Assembly (NCBI GenBank): GCA_910586255.1
Contig: CAJUHR010000056.1
Span: forward strand, 1-15,142
Reading direction: 5' to 3'
Length of the DNA stretch: 15,142 nucleotides
Origin: an uncultured Lachnospiraceae bacterium
Lineage (GTDB): Bacteria > Bacillota > Clostridia > Lachnospirales > Lachnospiraceae
Below are positions 6,038-13,675 of this stretch, piece after piece. The stretch's first letter is position 1. Each line of letters starts with the position of its first letter. The position numbers and the translations under genes are program-made. Below the pieces are notes generated by a model. The model searched no databases. It had not been told where the DNA came from and saw only the letters and a program-made list of their open reading frames with translations.

Positions 6038-7486
6038 TCAATCCAATCTGGGAATAGGAGAAAACAAAGTCGGCTTAAAGCTTTTCAAAAATTCCTCCTG
6101 CCCTCCGTGAGCATCCAAAAGCCGCTTCTGGGCTGCCTTGGATTCTATTTCCAGCTGCTCCACATCCGCGATTTTTTTCAGTTCCTCATACAGCCCGACC
6201 AGCAAGGTCTCATACACCGGATTTTCTGCCAGATCCTCCTTCTCCAGAGGATCTCTTTCCAAGTCAAAAAGCTGAGGCCTCTCTCCCACAAAATGAACAT
6301 ATTTATAAGGTCCCTTTCTCAGCATAAACATGGCTGTGTAGATTCCCTGGGAATAATATTCCGAGAAAGCCGTCCTCTCTTCCTTCTTCCCCCTGGCATA
6401 AGCCAGCAGTGAGCTTCCCGGAAGATTTTTGTCCGCCTCATCCGCCTGGATTCCCACACTCTCCAATACCGTGGGATACACATCTGCCAGAGAGACAATG
6501 GTATCCCTCCGCTCTCCTGCCGGTATATCGGGTCCCTTCATGATCATGGGGATTCCCACACTGCCCTCGTACATGGTGGATTTAAAATAAACCCCATGGT
6601 CTCCCATGGTATCTCCATGGTCCGCGCTGTAGAGCACTCTGGTGCAGTCTTCAAGCCCTGCCTCCCGCAAAGCCTCCGTCACCGCTCCCACCTGCTCGTC
6701 CATAAAAGAACACAGTCCATAATATGTACGGATGGCGTGAATGGCCTGTTCCCTGCTGACCTGTTCGGTGCCGCAGTAGCGGCGGTAATCCTCCACCACC
6801 GGATGATGGTTCCATTCCTCCGGCTCAAACTGAATGGGCCTTCTGATGGCCTCCTCATCCGGATAGAGATCCAGATACTCTTTAGGAACAATCAGCGGAA
6901 AATGAGGCGTAACAAAGCCTACATAGAGCACAAAGGGCTTCTCCTTTCCGGTTCCTTCTTCTTTTAGATATGCCGCCGCTCTCCGGGCAACCTCCCGGTC
7001 ATAGGTGATATAGTCAGATTCTCCTGCGCCGGCTGTCAAAAGGGCATCCCGAAACTGATAGCGGGTGATCTCCTTATCCCGTATGGCTCCGTAGACATCT
7101 CCCACCCCATTCTTGATATTTAAGGGAATCCGCTGATCCACAAAGCCCGTCTCAGGGGATTCATTCTTATAATGCAGCTTTCCGATAGTGGTAACAGAAT
7201 ATCCCTCCTCAAAAAGCCTGCCGCCCCAGCTCCTCACCTCTCCTCCAAAGGCGTGGGCATTGTCCCAGTACCCATTGCGGGATGCATAGTCACCGGTGGC
7301 AAACACGGCCCGCGATGGCACACAGATAGGAGAATTGCAGTAGGCATTATCAAAGCATACTCCTTCCGCTCCCAAGCGGTCCAGGTTAGGCGTTTTTACC
7401 TTTTCATTTCCGTAGCAGCCCAGCATCCTTTTGCTGTGCTGGTCACTCAAAATAATCACGAGATTCATCGGTTTATTTTCAGACAT
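6038..7486 (-). CDS. Type I (formylglycine-dependent) sulfatase, arylsulfatase/choline-sulfatase-like
   Basis: This 482-aa alkaline-phosphatase-superfamily hydrolase of the S1 sulfatase family cleaves sulfate esters. The nucleophile motif C-x-P-S-R is present as CVPSR (Cys55), the cysteine-type site converted to formylglycine. The N-terminal metal motif LSDQH, the GKLHY segment (Lys103, His105) and SADHGDTMGDHG (about 287-298) supply the other expected ligands. YCNSPICVPSR resembles choline sulfatases, but the substrate is not determinable. There is no signal peptide, so it probably acts in the cytoplasm on an imported ester. The second ATG is preferred because GGAGG is only two bases from the first (7489). 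It follows tctA by about 50 bp. No anaerobic sulfatase-maturing radical-SAM enzyme is in the window, so one must be encoded elsewhere if this enzyme is active. Confidence 0.92.
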   Translation of the reverse strand: MSENKPMNLVIILSDQHSKRMLGCYGNEKVKTPNLDRLGAEGVCFDNAYCNSPICVPSRAVFATGDYASRNGYWDNAHAFGGEVRSWGGRLFEEGYSVTTIGKLHYKNESPETGFVDQRIPLNIKNGVGDVYGAIRDKEITRYQFRDALLTAGAGESDYITYDREVARRAAAYLKEEGTGKEKPFVLYVGFVTPHFPLIVPKEYLDLYPDEEAIRRPIQFEPEEWNHHPVVEDYRRYCGTEQVSREQAIHAIRTYYGLCSFMDEQVGAVTEALREAGLEDCTRVLYSADHGDTMGDHGVYFKSTMYEGSVGIPMIMKGPDIPAGERRDTIVSLADVYPTVLESVGIQADEADKNLPGSSLLAYARGKKEERTAFSEYYSQGIYTAMFMLRKGPYKYVHFVGERPQLFDLERDPLEKEDLAENPVYETLLVGLYEELKKIADVEQLEIESKAAQKRLLDAHGGQEEFLKSFKPTLFSPIPRLD

Positions 7487-7537
7487 CATTTCCTCCGTTC
7501 CGGTAACTGTTTTATAATTTTTAAACTGTTACCCCTT

Positions 7538-9037
7538 TTACACCTTCACACTCTTTCTTTTTCTGAATCCGGCCAAAAGCTGATAGGCCAAAATGAGCAA
7601 AGTCAGCACCAGCACGGTTCCGGAAATCGGTCTGGCAAAAAACGCTGCAAAATTTCCATAGGATGACATCATCCCCCTCCGGAAGTTCAGCTCAATAATG
7701 GGCCCCAGCACAAACCCCAGCACTACCGGAGCCGGCGGAAACTCAAACTTGCTAAGTCCGTATCCCACCAGGGCAAACATAAAGATGGACCACACATCAA
7801 AAACCCGGTTATTCATGGCAAACGCCCCCACGCTGGCCAGCACCATCACCACCGGCAGCAGGATATTCCGCGGAATCATCAAAAGTTTGAGAAAACCGGG
7901 GAGCCCATAAAGCTGCACCACAAACATCATAATATTGGCAATGATCAGAATGGCAAACATGGCATAAATCACATGGCCGTGGGAGGAAAACAGAAGAGGA
8001 CCCGGGGTAATCCCATGAAGCATAAAAGCTGCCAGCAGCATGGCTGTCCCCGCATCTCCCGGGATTCCCATAGTCAAAAGGGGTATCATCGCTCCTCCTG
8101 ACACTGCATTGTTGGCCGTTTCCGAGGCAATCAGACCATCGATACATCCGGTACCGTACCTCTCCGGATGCCTGGAGGTGTTTTTGGATACCGAATAGGC
8201 AATCAGATTGGAAATAGCCGCCCCAAGGCCCGGCAGAATCCCAACTCCCGTTCCGATTCCGGCGGACACCACAAAGTTTCTCATCTGTTCCCGAAACTCT
8301 CTCCCGCTGACTCCCAGCCCCTTAGACTTATATCTGAGAACCGTCATCTTCTCCTGGTTAGCCTCATCTGCCGCCTTGATGACCTCCATGACCGCATAAA
8401 CGCCGATCATCAGGGGCAAAAGCTTAAAGCCTGCATCCAGATCCCGGATGCCAAAGGTAAAACGCCGGACCGTATCCACCGGAGCCATACCTACGGTAGT
8501 AAAGAGAATCCCGATTAGCGCGCTGATGGCTCCCTTGATCACGGAGCCTCCCGACAGACTGGCTATCAGTGTCAGCGACAGCACTCCGATGGAAAAGTAT
8601 TCCTCATAGCTGAACCGCAGAGCCCATTTTGCCAGCAAAGGAGAGATAGCAAAAAGAATCACCAGGCTGAATAGTCCGCCCAACAGCGAATACAAAGTTC
8701 CTACCCGGATAGCACGCCCGCCTTCTCCCCTTTCTGCCATAGGGTGTCCGTCAAAGGTAGTGGCAACCGATGCCGGCGTGCCGGGAATATTAATCAAAAT
8801 CGCCGTAATCAAACCTCCGGAAATACTACCGATATAGATCCCCAGAAGAATCGACATGCCATGAATAATATCCATCCCATACGTCACCGGGAGAATCAGT
8901 GCAATTCCCATAGACGAGGTCATCCCGGGGCTTGCCCCGAAAAAGATTCCCAGAATTACTCCCGCCAGGCAAAGCAGCATAATCTGTGGCTCCATAATCT
9001 GAGAAAAGCCCTCAGCAAACATTGAAAGACCGCCCAT
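7538..9037 (-). CDS. tctA: Tripartite tricarboxylate transporter large permease, TctA family
   Basis: This 499-aa polytopic membrane protein is the large channel subunit of a TTT-type secondary importer. It has roughly 10-12 hydrophobic segments. Near the N-terminus is the TctA pattern GIFFGASPGMTSSMG, and mid-protein is the matching repeat GTGVGILPGLGAAISN, the two half-repeats typical of the family. AETANNAVSGGAMIPLLTMGIPGD-like sequence (here beginning ASETANNAVSGG) is also diagnostic. Length is normal. GGGGG with suitable spacing precedes ATG 9037. It starts 16 bp after tctB. The order tctC-tctB-tctA matches many TTT loci. The substrate is probably a carboxylate or a sulfated compound destined for the adjacent sulfatase (inference). 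Confidence 0.95.
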   Translation of the reverse strand: MGGLSMFAEGFSQIMEPQIMLLCLAGVILGIFFGASPGMTSSMGIALILPVTYGMDIIHGMSILLGIYIGSISGGLITAILINIPGTPASVATTFDGHPMAERGEGGRAIRVGTLYSLLGGLFSLVILFAISPLLAKWALRFSYEEYFSIGVLSLTLIASLSGGSVIKGAISALIGILFTTVGMAPVDTVRRFTFGIRDLDAGFKLLPLMIGVYAVMEVIKAADEANQEKMTVLRYKSKGLGVSGREFREQMRNFVVSAGIGTGVGILPGLGAAISNLIAYSVSKNTSRHPERYGTGCIDGLIASETANNAVSGGAMIPLLTMGIPGDAGTAMLLAAFMLHGITPGPLLFSSHGHVIYAMFAILIIANIMMFVVQLYGLPGFLKLLMIPRNILLPVVMVLASVGAFAMNNRVFDVWSIFMFALVGYGLSKFEFPPAPVVLGFVLGPIIELNFRRGMMSSYGNFAAFFARPISGTVLVLTLLILAYQLLAGFRKRKSVKV

Positions 9038-9053
9038 TCCCTTTTCCCCCTTT

Positions 9054-9530
9054 CTAGAACCAGCCCGCCTTTGGCAAAATCAACATAAACACATTGTTAA
9101 AGGTTACAAAGATTACTGCTGATACAATAACAGAAATAACCAGATACAGAATCATTGATTTTTTGTCTGCCGGCCATTTTCCCATCACCGCCATCTGACT
9201 GAACAGATAAATAATCGAGGCTATGGTGAAGCCGATCTTGTCCATCAGAAAAATGTACGCGGCATAGCTTCCCAGAACCAGAATAGTCCTGGTATAATTC
9301 TTTTTTTCACCTGCCGGCTCCGGCTCTGCTTTCCTGGCTTTCTTTATACCGCCCGCAATCAGACAGATGCTTAAAATCAGAATAATCGTGCCGCAGATCT
9401 GCGGAAACATCCGGGAACCTACCACCCGGTCAATATTCGTCAGCTTAATCTGAAAGGACAGCATCAGGTATATTACCGACAGTACTGCCAGAATGCTTCC
9501 AACGACTACATCCTTATATCTTTTATCCAT
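9054..9530 (-). CDS. tctB: Tripartite tricarboxylate transporter small membrane subunit, TctB family
   Basis: This small membrane subunit (158 aa) has four predicted transmembrane segments and a positively charged start, as expected for TctB. TctB proteins are poorly conserved in sequence, so the call rests on size, topology, the motif-like GSRMFPQICG region after the first span, and position between tctC and tctA. The start is placed at the second ATG: GGAGG is six bases upstream of it but touches the first ATG at 9536. It is needed with TctA to form the membrane complex. Confidence 0.88.
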   Translation of the reverse strand: MDKRYKDVVVGSILAVLSVIYLMLSFQIKLTNIDRVVGSRMFPQICGTIILILSICLIAGGIKKARKAEPEPAGEKKNYTRTILVLGSYAAYIFLMDKIGFTIASIIYLFSQMAVMGKWPADKKSMILYLVISVIVSAVIFVTFNNVFMLILPKAGWF

Positions 9531-9554
9531 TCCCATCCTCCTCTCACTGCCCTT

Positions 9555-9575
9555 CCATAAAGAAAAAATTTATGG
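9555..9575. other. Small AT-rich hairpin between tctC and tctB
   Basis: CCATAAA (9555-9561) and TTTATGG (9569-9575) form a 7-bp inverted repeat around an A-rich (minus strand: T-rich) loop in the 60-bp gap. There is no U-run after it on the minus strand. A hairpin here could favour higher expression of the receptor tctC than of the membrane genes, as is common in binding-protein operons, but this is inference. Confidence 0.4.
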
Positions 9576-9590
9576 CGTTTCCTATAAAAA

Positions 9591-10646
9591 TTACTGATAA
9601 TGGCTGTCCAGAGTATCCTGATACTCCTGAAGCCGGACCTTGCACTGTTCAAAATAGCTGTCCGTGTCCTCCGGCGCCACATATTCTACCGCATACTGTA
9701 CATTTTTTGCATCTGCCTGAAAATCCGGGTTCTCACAAACCTTTTCCAGAGCTTTGCTGAACTTTGCGATGATTGCCGGATCCGTGTCCTTTGGAAAACC
9801 GCAGAAGAAAAATTTATCTACCACAAAATCCACTCCCAGCTCCTTCATGGTAGGAACCTCCGGATAATCCGGATTTCTCTCCTCATTGAAGAACGCCAGC
9901 AAATGAAAATCTCCCGAGGCAACATAATCCTTTACCAGGCCTACCGGAGCCTTCATAAAATCAATGTGATCTCCCATCATAGCCGCGATCTGGTCCGACA
10001 CGGCGCCTGCATCCACCAGCTGACATTGAAGATCAAATTCCTCCTCCATCATGGCAATGATTGCCGTATCATTGGTGGCCAGCTCGGTTCCAAACTTCAC
10101 GGCCCCCGGATTGTTCTTGGCCGCTTCTTTTAACTCATCAAAGGTTGTATACTTTTTGCTCAGCAGGCAGGTGGTATAGACCTTAAAAGGAATACCTCCG
10201 GAGGCAAAGCCGTCATAGTCAAACTCCGTCACTCCTGAAATCTTGTTAGTCAGCAAAGCCTCGTGACACACCAGCATGGTATATCCGTCCGCCTTGGCTT
10301 CCTTCACCTGGTTGGAAGCAATGCTTCCCGCGCCGCCGGCCACATTGCTGACCACCATAGGCTGTCCCAACTCTTTTTCCATATATTTTGCAATCAGACG
10401 GGCTGCCGTGTCGATGCCGCCTCCCGCATTGGCTCCCACGATGATCTGAACGGGATTCTCCGGCCAGCTAATCTCTGCCTCGGCTCCCCTGCTGCCGGCT
10501 GCCTCTCCTGCCGCCTCGCTGCCCTGACTGCTCTCCGCCTTCGGCGCCCCTTCTTTCGCCGCCTCCTTCTGACCGCCGGAGCATCCTGCCATAACGGATG
10601 CCGCCATTACCACTGACAGAAATAATCCCAATGCCCTTTTTCTCAT
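9591..10646 (-). CDS. tctC: TTT transporter substrate-binding lipoprotein, TctC/Bug family
   Basis: This 351-aa solute receptor for the TctAB permease is anchored outside the membrane. The N-terminus has the lipobox MAGC with Cys22 lipidated, then a low-complexity Gly/Ala/Glu linker to about residue 58. The Bug-family fold is marked by NPVQIIVGANAGGGIDTAAR and GGAGSIASNQVKEAKADGYT-like motifs in lobe 1. Further segments are GAVKFGTEL and PTMKELGVDF. Bug proteins typically bind carboxylates between the lobes through backbone contacts. The start is supported by AAGGAG seven bases upstream. It is the first gene after the promoter near 10720-10751 and is expected to set the specificity of the importer. 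No aspartate or other ligand signature can be read with confidence. Confidence 0.95.
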   Translation of the reverse strand: MRKRALGLFLSVVMAASVMAGCSGGQKEAAKEGAPKAESSQGSEAAGEAAGSRGAEAEISWPENPVQIIVGANAGGGIDTAARLIAKYMEKELGQPMVVSNVAGGAGSIASNQVKEAKADGYTMLVCHEALLTNKISGVTEFDYDGFASGGIPFKVYTTCLLSKKYTTFDELKEAAKNNPGAVKFGTELATNDTAIIAMMEEEFDLQCQLVDAGAVSDQIAAMMGDHIDFMKAPVGLVKDYVASGDFHLLAFFNEERNPDYPEVPTMKELGVDFVVDKFFFCGFPKDTDPAIIAKFSKALEKVCENPDFQADAKNVQYAVEYVAPEDTDSYFEQCKVRLQEYQDTLDSHYQ

Positions 10647-10692
10647 TTTCTTTCTCCTTCTCCATTACCTGAATCATATGCCGACAGGTTCC

Positions 10693-10704
10693 ACAGATAT
10701 CTGT
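10693..10704. promoter_or_regulatory. 12-bp palindrome just downstream of the tctC promoter (candidate operator)
   Basis: ACAGATATCTGT is a perfect 12-bp palindrome placed about +8 to +19 from the predicted tctC transcription start, a position at which a bound repressor would block transcription. The neighbouring ROK regulator is the obvious candidate. The site does not resemble a published ROK operator that I can recall, and no second full copy is seen near the ROK or sulfatase genes. Confidence 0.35.
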
Positions 10705-10719
10705 TTTTTACTTTATGTA

Positions 10720-10751
10720 ATTATAGTAGCAACCCCAAACTTATTCGTCAA
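10720..10751 (-). promoter_or_regulatory. Probable promoter of the tctCBA-sulfatase-ROK locus
   Basis: On the minus strand TTGACG (10751-10746) is followed after 17 bp by TACTAT (10728-10723), which overlaps a perfect TATAAT (10725-10720) at 20-bp spacing. Transcription would start near 10712, about 65 nt before the tctC start codon. No other promoter this good is seen before 4665, which fits one transcript through the ROK gene. Confidence 0.6.
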
Positions 10752-10800
10752 CGATAAGAAGTTACCATTTTTTTGCACAAAAATCATGTGGAAAAATGCC

Positions 10801-10840
10801 TAAAAATAGAGGAATTTTTCATTTTTATGAAAAATCCCTC
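10801..10840 (-). terminator. Intrinsic terminator after the MBL-fold hydrolase gene
   Basis: A stem of 13 pairs plus one mismatch joins 10809-10822 with 10827-10840 around a TTTT loop (AAAA on the minus strand), followed on the minus strand by TATTTTTA. It ends the bcp-yaaA-hydrolase transcript and insulates the tctC promoter. The remaining gap to 10906 is AT-rich and holds one further weak inverted repeat (about 10842-10870) with no clear role. Confidence 0.8.
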
Positions 10841-10905
10841 CAAACTTTTAATACTGATGTTAAAAAGTTTTTATCTGTATCTTATTGTTCTCTTTCAGTC
10901 AATGC

Positions 10906-11880
10906 TCAGGAATAATGCCAATTCTTGTCCCCTCTTTCCCGGCAAATAAGCCCTCTCTTCTTTAAATAATCCAGATGGGACATACACTCTCCCACTGCAA
11001 ACCATTTTTGAACCAGGGGAAACTCCTCCCAGGACCTTGCACGGATCTTCCATGTCATTTTCCCCGCAATGTCGCAGGCAGTCAGGCCTGGATTTTCTTT
11101 TACGATGCGCAGAGTATCCTTAAGCCTTTTCTGGTGATGATTTAACAATTCCTCAACCCGTTTTCCATAATCTCCCGTCTTGCGGTGACCCGGAAGGGTA
11201 AGCTTTACCGGAAGCTTCTGATATTTTTCCAGGCTGTGAATGTAATCTCCCAGAGAATCATCGCTGGTTTCCCACCGGGTAATGTTGGGACTGATGTCAA
11301 AAAGCACGTGGTCGCCGCTAAACAAAATTCCCTGCTTTTCGGCCCACACCATCATATTTCCCGGCGTGTGTCCCGGAACCAAAAGCAGCCGCAGGCGGTA
11401 TTCTCCAACCTCAATTATTTCCTGATCCTTCATGCCAACAAACCGGTCGTCCACATCCGGCAGAGCCATGGTGACAGCCGGATTGCTCTCCAGAATGTGT
11501 TGGATTTCCTCTGCTGTAAAGCCCTCCTGTATATACTGCTCCCGCCAGCTTTTCTCTCTTTTTCCATATAATGTGGCTTTCTGGTAATTAAGATCAATCT
11601 GGCCCATATATGCCTTTCTGCCTCTCCCGATAAACAGATCCGCCATGCCGGAATGGTCCGAATGAATATGTGTTGCCAGCACATCCCTTTTTTCAGGATC
11701 CGATTCCAATTCCCTCAATCCGTCTTCTAAGGCCTTCTGACATGCCTCGCATCTAAATCCTGTATCAATCAATAGGTCTCTCTCTTCACCACGGATAAAA
11801 TAACTATTCAATTCCTTTAACGGATTTCCCGGAAGCAAAACGCCAATCCTGTAAATATTTTTTGCAACTGCCTCAACCAC
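10906..11880 (-). CDS. Metallo-beta-lactamase-fold hydrolase with C-terminal winged-helix-like domain
   Basis: This 324-aa hydrolase is of the glyoxalase II/LACTB2-like type and probably cytoplasmic. Metal ligands are visible: HIHSDH (His71, His73, Asp75, His76), His171 in VPGHTPGN, Asp190 in LFSGDH and His232 in LPGHRKTGD. This is a complete dinuclear site. Residues from about 250 onward form a separate helical region resembling the small winged-helix (BLACT_WH-type) domain of this subgroup. The substrate is unknown; thioesters and lactone-like esters are typical for relatives. It starts with GTG, with GGGAGG nine bases upstream, 60 bp after yaaA on the same strand with no terminator between, so cotranscription with bcp-yaaA is likely. 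Confidence 0.85.
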   Translation of the reverse strand: MVEAVAKNIYRIGVLLPGNPLKELNSYFIRGEERDLLIDTGFRCEACQKALEDGLRELESDPEKRDVLATHIHSDHSGMADLFIGRGRKAYMGQIDLNYQKATLYGKREKSWREQYIQEGFTAEEIQHILESNPAVTMALPDVDDRFVGMKDQEIIEVGEYRLRLLLVPGHTPGNMMVWAEKQGILFSGDHVLFDISPNITRWETSDDSLGDYIHSLEKYQKLPVKLTLPGHRKTGDYGKRVEELLNHHQKRLKDTLRIVKENPGLTACDIAGKMTWKIRARSWEEFPLVQKWFAVGECMSHLDYLKKRGLICRERGDKNWHYS

Positions 11881-11940
11881 GCCGCCTGTCCTCCCTTTCT
11901 CACCTTGATGTATTTTTCATAGCTGTTCGGAGCTGTCTCT

Positions 11941-12705
11941 TCAGACCGCGACAAACACATATTTATTATCGTTTGACAATTCCTCCGAGTAGGCAAATCC
12001 CAATCGGCAAAAATCCCTCATTTTCTCCGGAACCACTATCCTTTTTTCCGCCAGAAAGCGCGCCATCTCTCCCCGGGCCATCTTTGCCAATGTCCCCTTC
12101 TGCTTTACCTTCCCCTCTATCAGCTGGCCAAATTCGACAGTGATAAACCGATCCTCCTCTGTGACATAGCGCTCAATGCACCGGGAATATTCCTTAGAGG
12201 CCAGATTGATGATCACCCGGTCCCCATCGGGAAGGCTTTCGTTAAGAGTACGCAGCCTTTCATATAGCCGGTCGCCCCAGAACTCATAAAGATCCTTGCA
12301 GTCCTTTACAGACAGCCTGGCCTGCATCTCCAGCCGGTAAGGGGTGACCCCGTCAAAGGGCTGCAAAAGGCCATAAAATCCCGACAAGATACAAAGATGC
12401 TCCTCCACATAGGAAAGAGCCTCCCTTGTGAGCACTGCCGGAGCCAGATGCTGATATTGAAGTCCCTCATACGCCATCACCGCCGGCGTCAGGGCCCGCT
12501 CCGGCTCCATGGACTGAAAGCGATCGTAATTTAACCGGGCAAGCTGGTCATTGCACTTCCACAAAGCCTTTGCCTCCGCAAATGACAAATCACGAATCGC
12601 CTGCATAAGGACCCTGGTATCCTCCATAAACGCCGGCAACCCGCTGATCTCAAAGGAATCCGTATCCACATTCATCTTTTTGGCCGGCGAGATGATGATT
12701 TTCAT
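11941..12705 (-). CDS. yaaA: Peroxide stress protein YaaA (DUF328/UPF0246)
   Basis: This 254-aa protein has normal length for YaaA. The family start MKIIISPAKKMN is clear, as are the conserved segment ALWKCNDQLARLN near residues 48-60, GLLQPFDGVTPYRLEM, NLASKEYSR, and an FAYSEELSNDN-type end. In Escherichia coli YaaA lowers free intracellular iron under peroxide stress and so limits Fenton damage; a DNA-binding role has also been proposed. The ATG overlaps the stop of the upstream peroxiredoxin gene by 4 bp (ATGA), so translation is probably coupled. Pairing with a peroxiredoxin fits a peroxide-response operon. I saw no clear PerR box upstream. Confidence 0.95.
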   Translation of the reverse strand: MKIIISPAKKMNVDTDSFEISGLPAFMEDTRVLMQAIRDLSFAEAKALWKCNDQLARLNYDRFQSMEPERALTPAVMAYEGLQYQHLAPAVLTREALSYVEEHLCILSGFYGLLQPFDGVTPYRLEMQARLSVKDCKDLYEFWGDRLYERLRTLNESLPDGDRVIINLASKEYSRCIERYVTEEDRFITVEFGQLIEGKVKQKGTLAKMARGEMARFLAEKRIVVPEKMRDFCRLGFAYSEELSNDNKYVFVAV

Positions 12706-13172
12706 GGCTCCTGCAGCCTTTCCAACTCTCCGAGCATCTGGGAAGGATTGTCCGCCGCCTTTACCTTAGATAGAGCTTTGACAATCACCCCGTTTTCATC
12801 GATCAGATAGGTCGTCCTGACTATCCCCATGGACACCTTTCCGTAATTCATCTTCTCCTTCCACACATCATACGCCTGAATACAGGAAAGCTCCTGGTCT
12901 GAGAGAAGCGTAAAGGGAAGCTGATACTTTTCTTCAAATTTTTTGTGGGAAGCCACGCTGTCCTTGCTGACCCCAATCACCACGGCTCCCTTTTCCTGAA
13001 ACTGAGGATACAACTCCCCGAAGCCGCACGCCTGCTTTGTACAGCCGGACGTGTTGTCCTTAGGATAAAAATACAGCACAATTTTTCTGCCCCGGTACTC
13101 CTCTAAAGTATGAATCTGTCCGTTCTGATCCGGCAGGGAAAAGGACGGCGCTTTTGTTCCGATTTCTAACAT
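12702..13172 (-). CDS. bcp: Thioredoxin-dependent thiol peroxidase (peroxiredoxin Q/BCP type)
   Basis: This 156-aa cytoplasmic peroxiredoxin reduces hydrogen peroxide and organic hydroperoxides with electrons from thioredoxin. The active site is FYPKDNTSGCTKQACGF: peroxidatic Cys44, with Pro37 and Thr41 completing the PxxxTxxC motif, and resolving Cys49 five residues on, as in atypical two-cysteine BCPs. The conserved Arg119 in IVRTTYLID is present. Length is normal. AAGGAG ten bases upstream sets the start. It is the first gene of the bcp-yaaA(-hydrolase) cluster. The promoter was not convincingly identified in 13173-13232. Confidence 0.95.
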   Translation of the reverse strand: MLEIGTKAPSFSLPDQNGQIHTLEEYRGRKIVLYFYPKDNTSGCTKQACGFGELYPQFQEKGAVVIGVSKDSVASHKKFEEKYQLPFTLLSDQELSCIQAYDVWKEKMNYGKVSMGIVRTTYLIDENGVIVKALSKVKAADNPSQMLGELERLQEP

Positions 13173-13232
13173 AATAAGATTTCTCCTTCCAGAAGGTTGT
13201 ATTTGCCAGACTGTTTGATATCTGTCATTTTC

Positions 13233-13520
13233 TTATTGTCCACAGACCGCCCTTGCAGGCGTCATATGGGGGATTTTCTCCATTATATCCTTTTTTCCCT
13301 TGCCGGACAATAGTTTCCTGCTGTGCAATTGAAAATCCTGGCTGAAGCCATTCAAATCATCCATTGTTATGACTTTATCTAGAACAAGTATTGCAATATC
13401 CCATATTGCGCTTGATCTTCTCACATTAAGAATTACTCCCCGAATGATTTTTGTCCTGTCGGCTTCTCCTCTCAAGCTTCCAGAAATGATCCGATGCCTT
13501 TCCCGGAACATTCTCCACAC
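13233..13520 (-). pseudogene. Unrecognised coding remnant downstream of the truncated hsdR
   Basis: This minus-strand open frame could encode up to 95 aa. Its middle, about residues 25-70 (GVILNVRRSSAIWDIAILVL and the acidic/hydrophobic stretch after it), looks like real protein. The first 20 residues overlap another frame's fragment and the last 20 look arbitrary. There is no ribosome binding site before the ATG. I read it as the tail of a gene whose front is lost or frameshifted. I do not recognise the family. Confidence 0.45.
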
Positions 13521-13675
13521 AATGGAATCCTAATTCACTCATTCTAGTTTTGGTGGCCTGTTTGGACAAGCCATAAAATTCTGTCAGTTCAGAAATCAAA
13601 TCTTCCATCTGGCTCCCGCTCTCCGGATCATCAAAACTGATATTCTCTCCATCTACAAACACATATTTCTCTTTG
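13426..13675 (-). pseudogene. Out-of-frame fragment resembling the C-terminal part of an ImmA/IrrE-type protein
   Basis: In the frame shifted relative to hsdR, sequence starting KEKYVFVDGENISFDD and continuing LISELTEFYGLSKQATKTRM reads like the helical end of ImmA/IrrE-family metallopeptidases, where a surface-sensing segment precedes an LAxxFxVSxxAxxxRLxxLG motif. The HExxH catalytic portion is absent, as are an independent start and a ribosome binding site. It is joined directly to the 3' end of truncated hsdR. The family match is by eye and only moderately secure. Confidence 0.4.

Noticed and set aside
6038..7489. Serine-type sulfatase or phosphonate monoester hydrolase
   Set aside because: The active-site motif is CVPSR (cysteine type), with sulfatase metal ligands and an overall pattern closer to aryl/choline sulfatases. 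Phosphonate activity cannot be strictly excluded.
7172..7666. Plus-strand open frame spanning the sulfatase-tctA junction
   Set aside because: Antisense shadow; both minus-strand genes have intact motifs and starts.
10842..10870. Second terminator (AAACTTTT/AAAAGTTT inverted repeat) downstream of the hydrolase gene
   Set aside because: Its only T-rich tail lies on the plus strand where there is no gene, and it is weak and AT-only.
13173..13232. PerR box or clear promoter before bcp
   Set aside because: No TTATAATnATTATAA-like sequence and no convincing -35/-10 pair was found.
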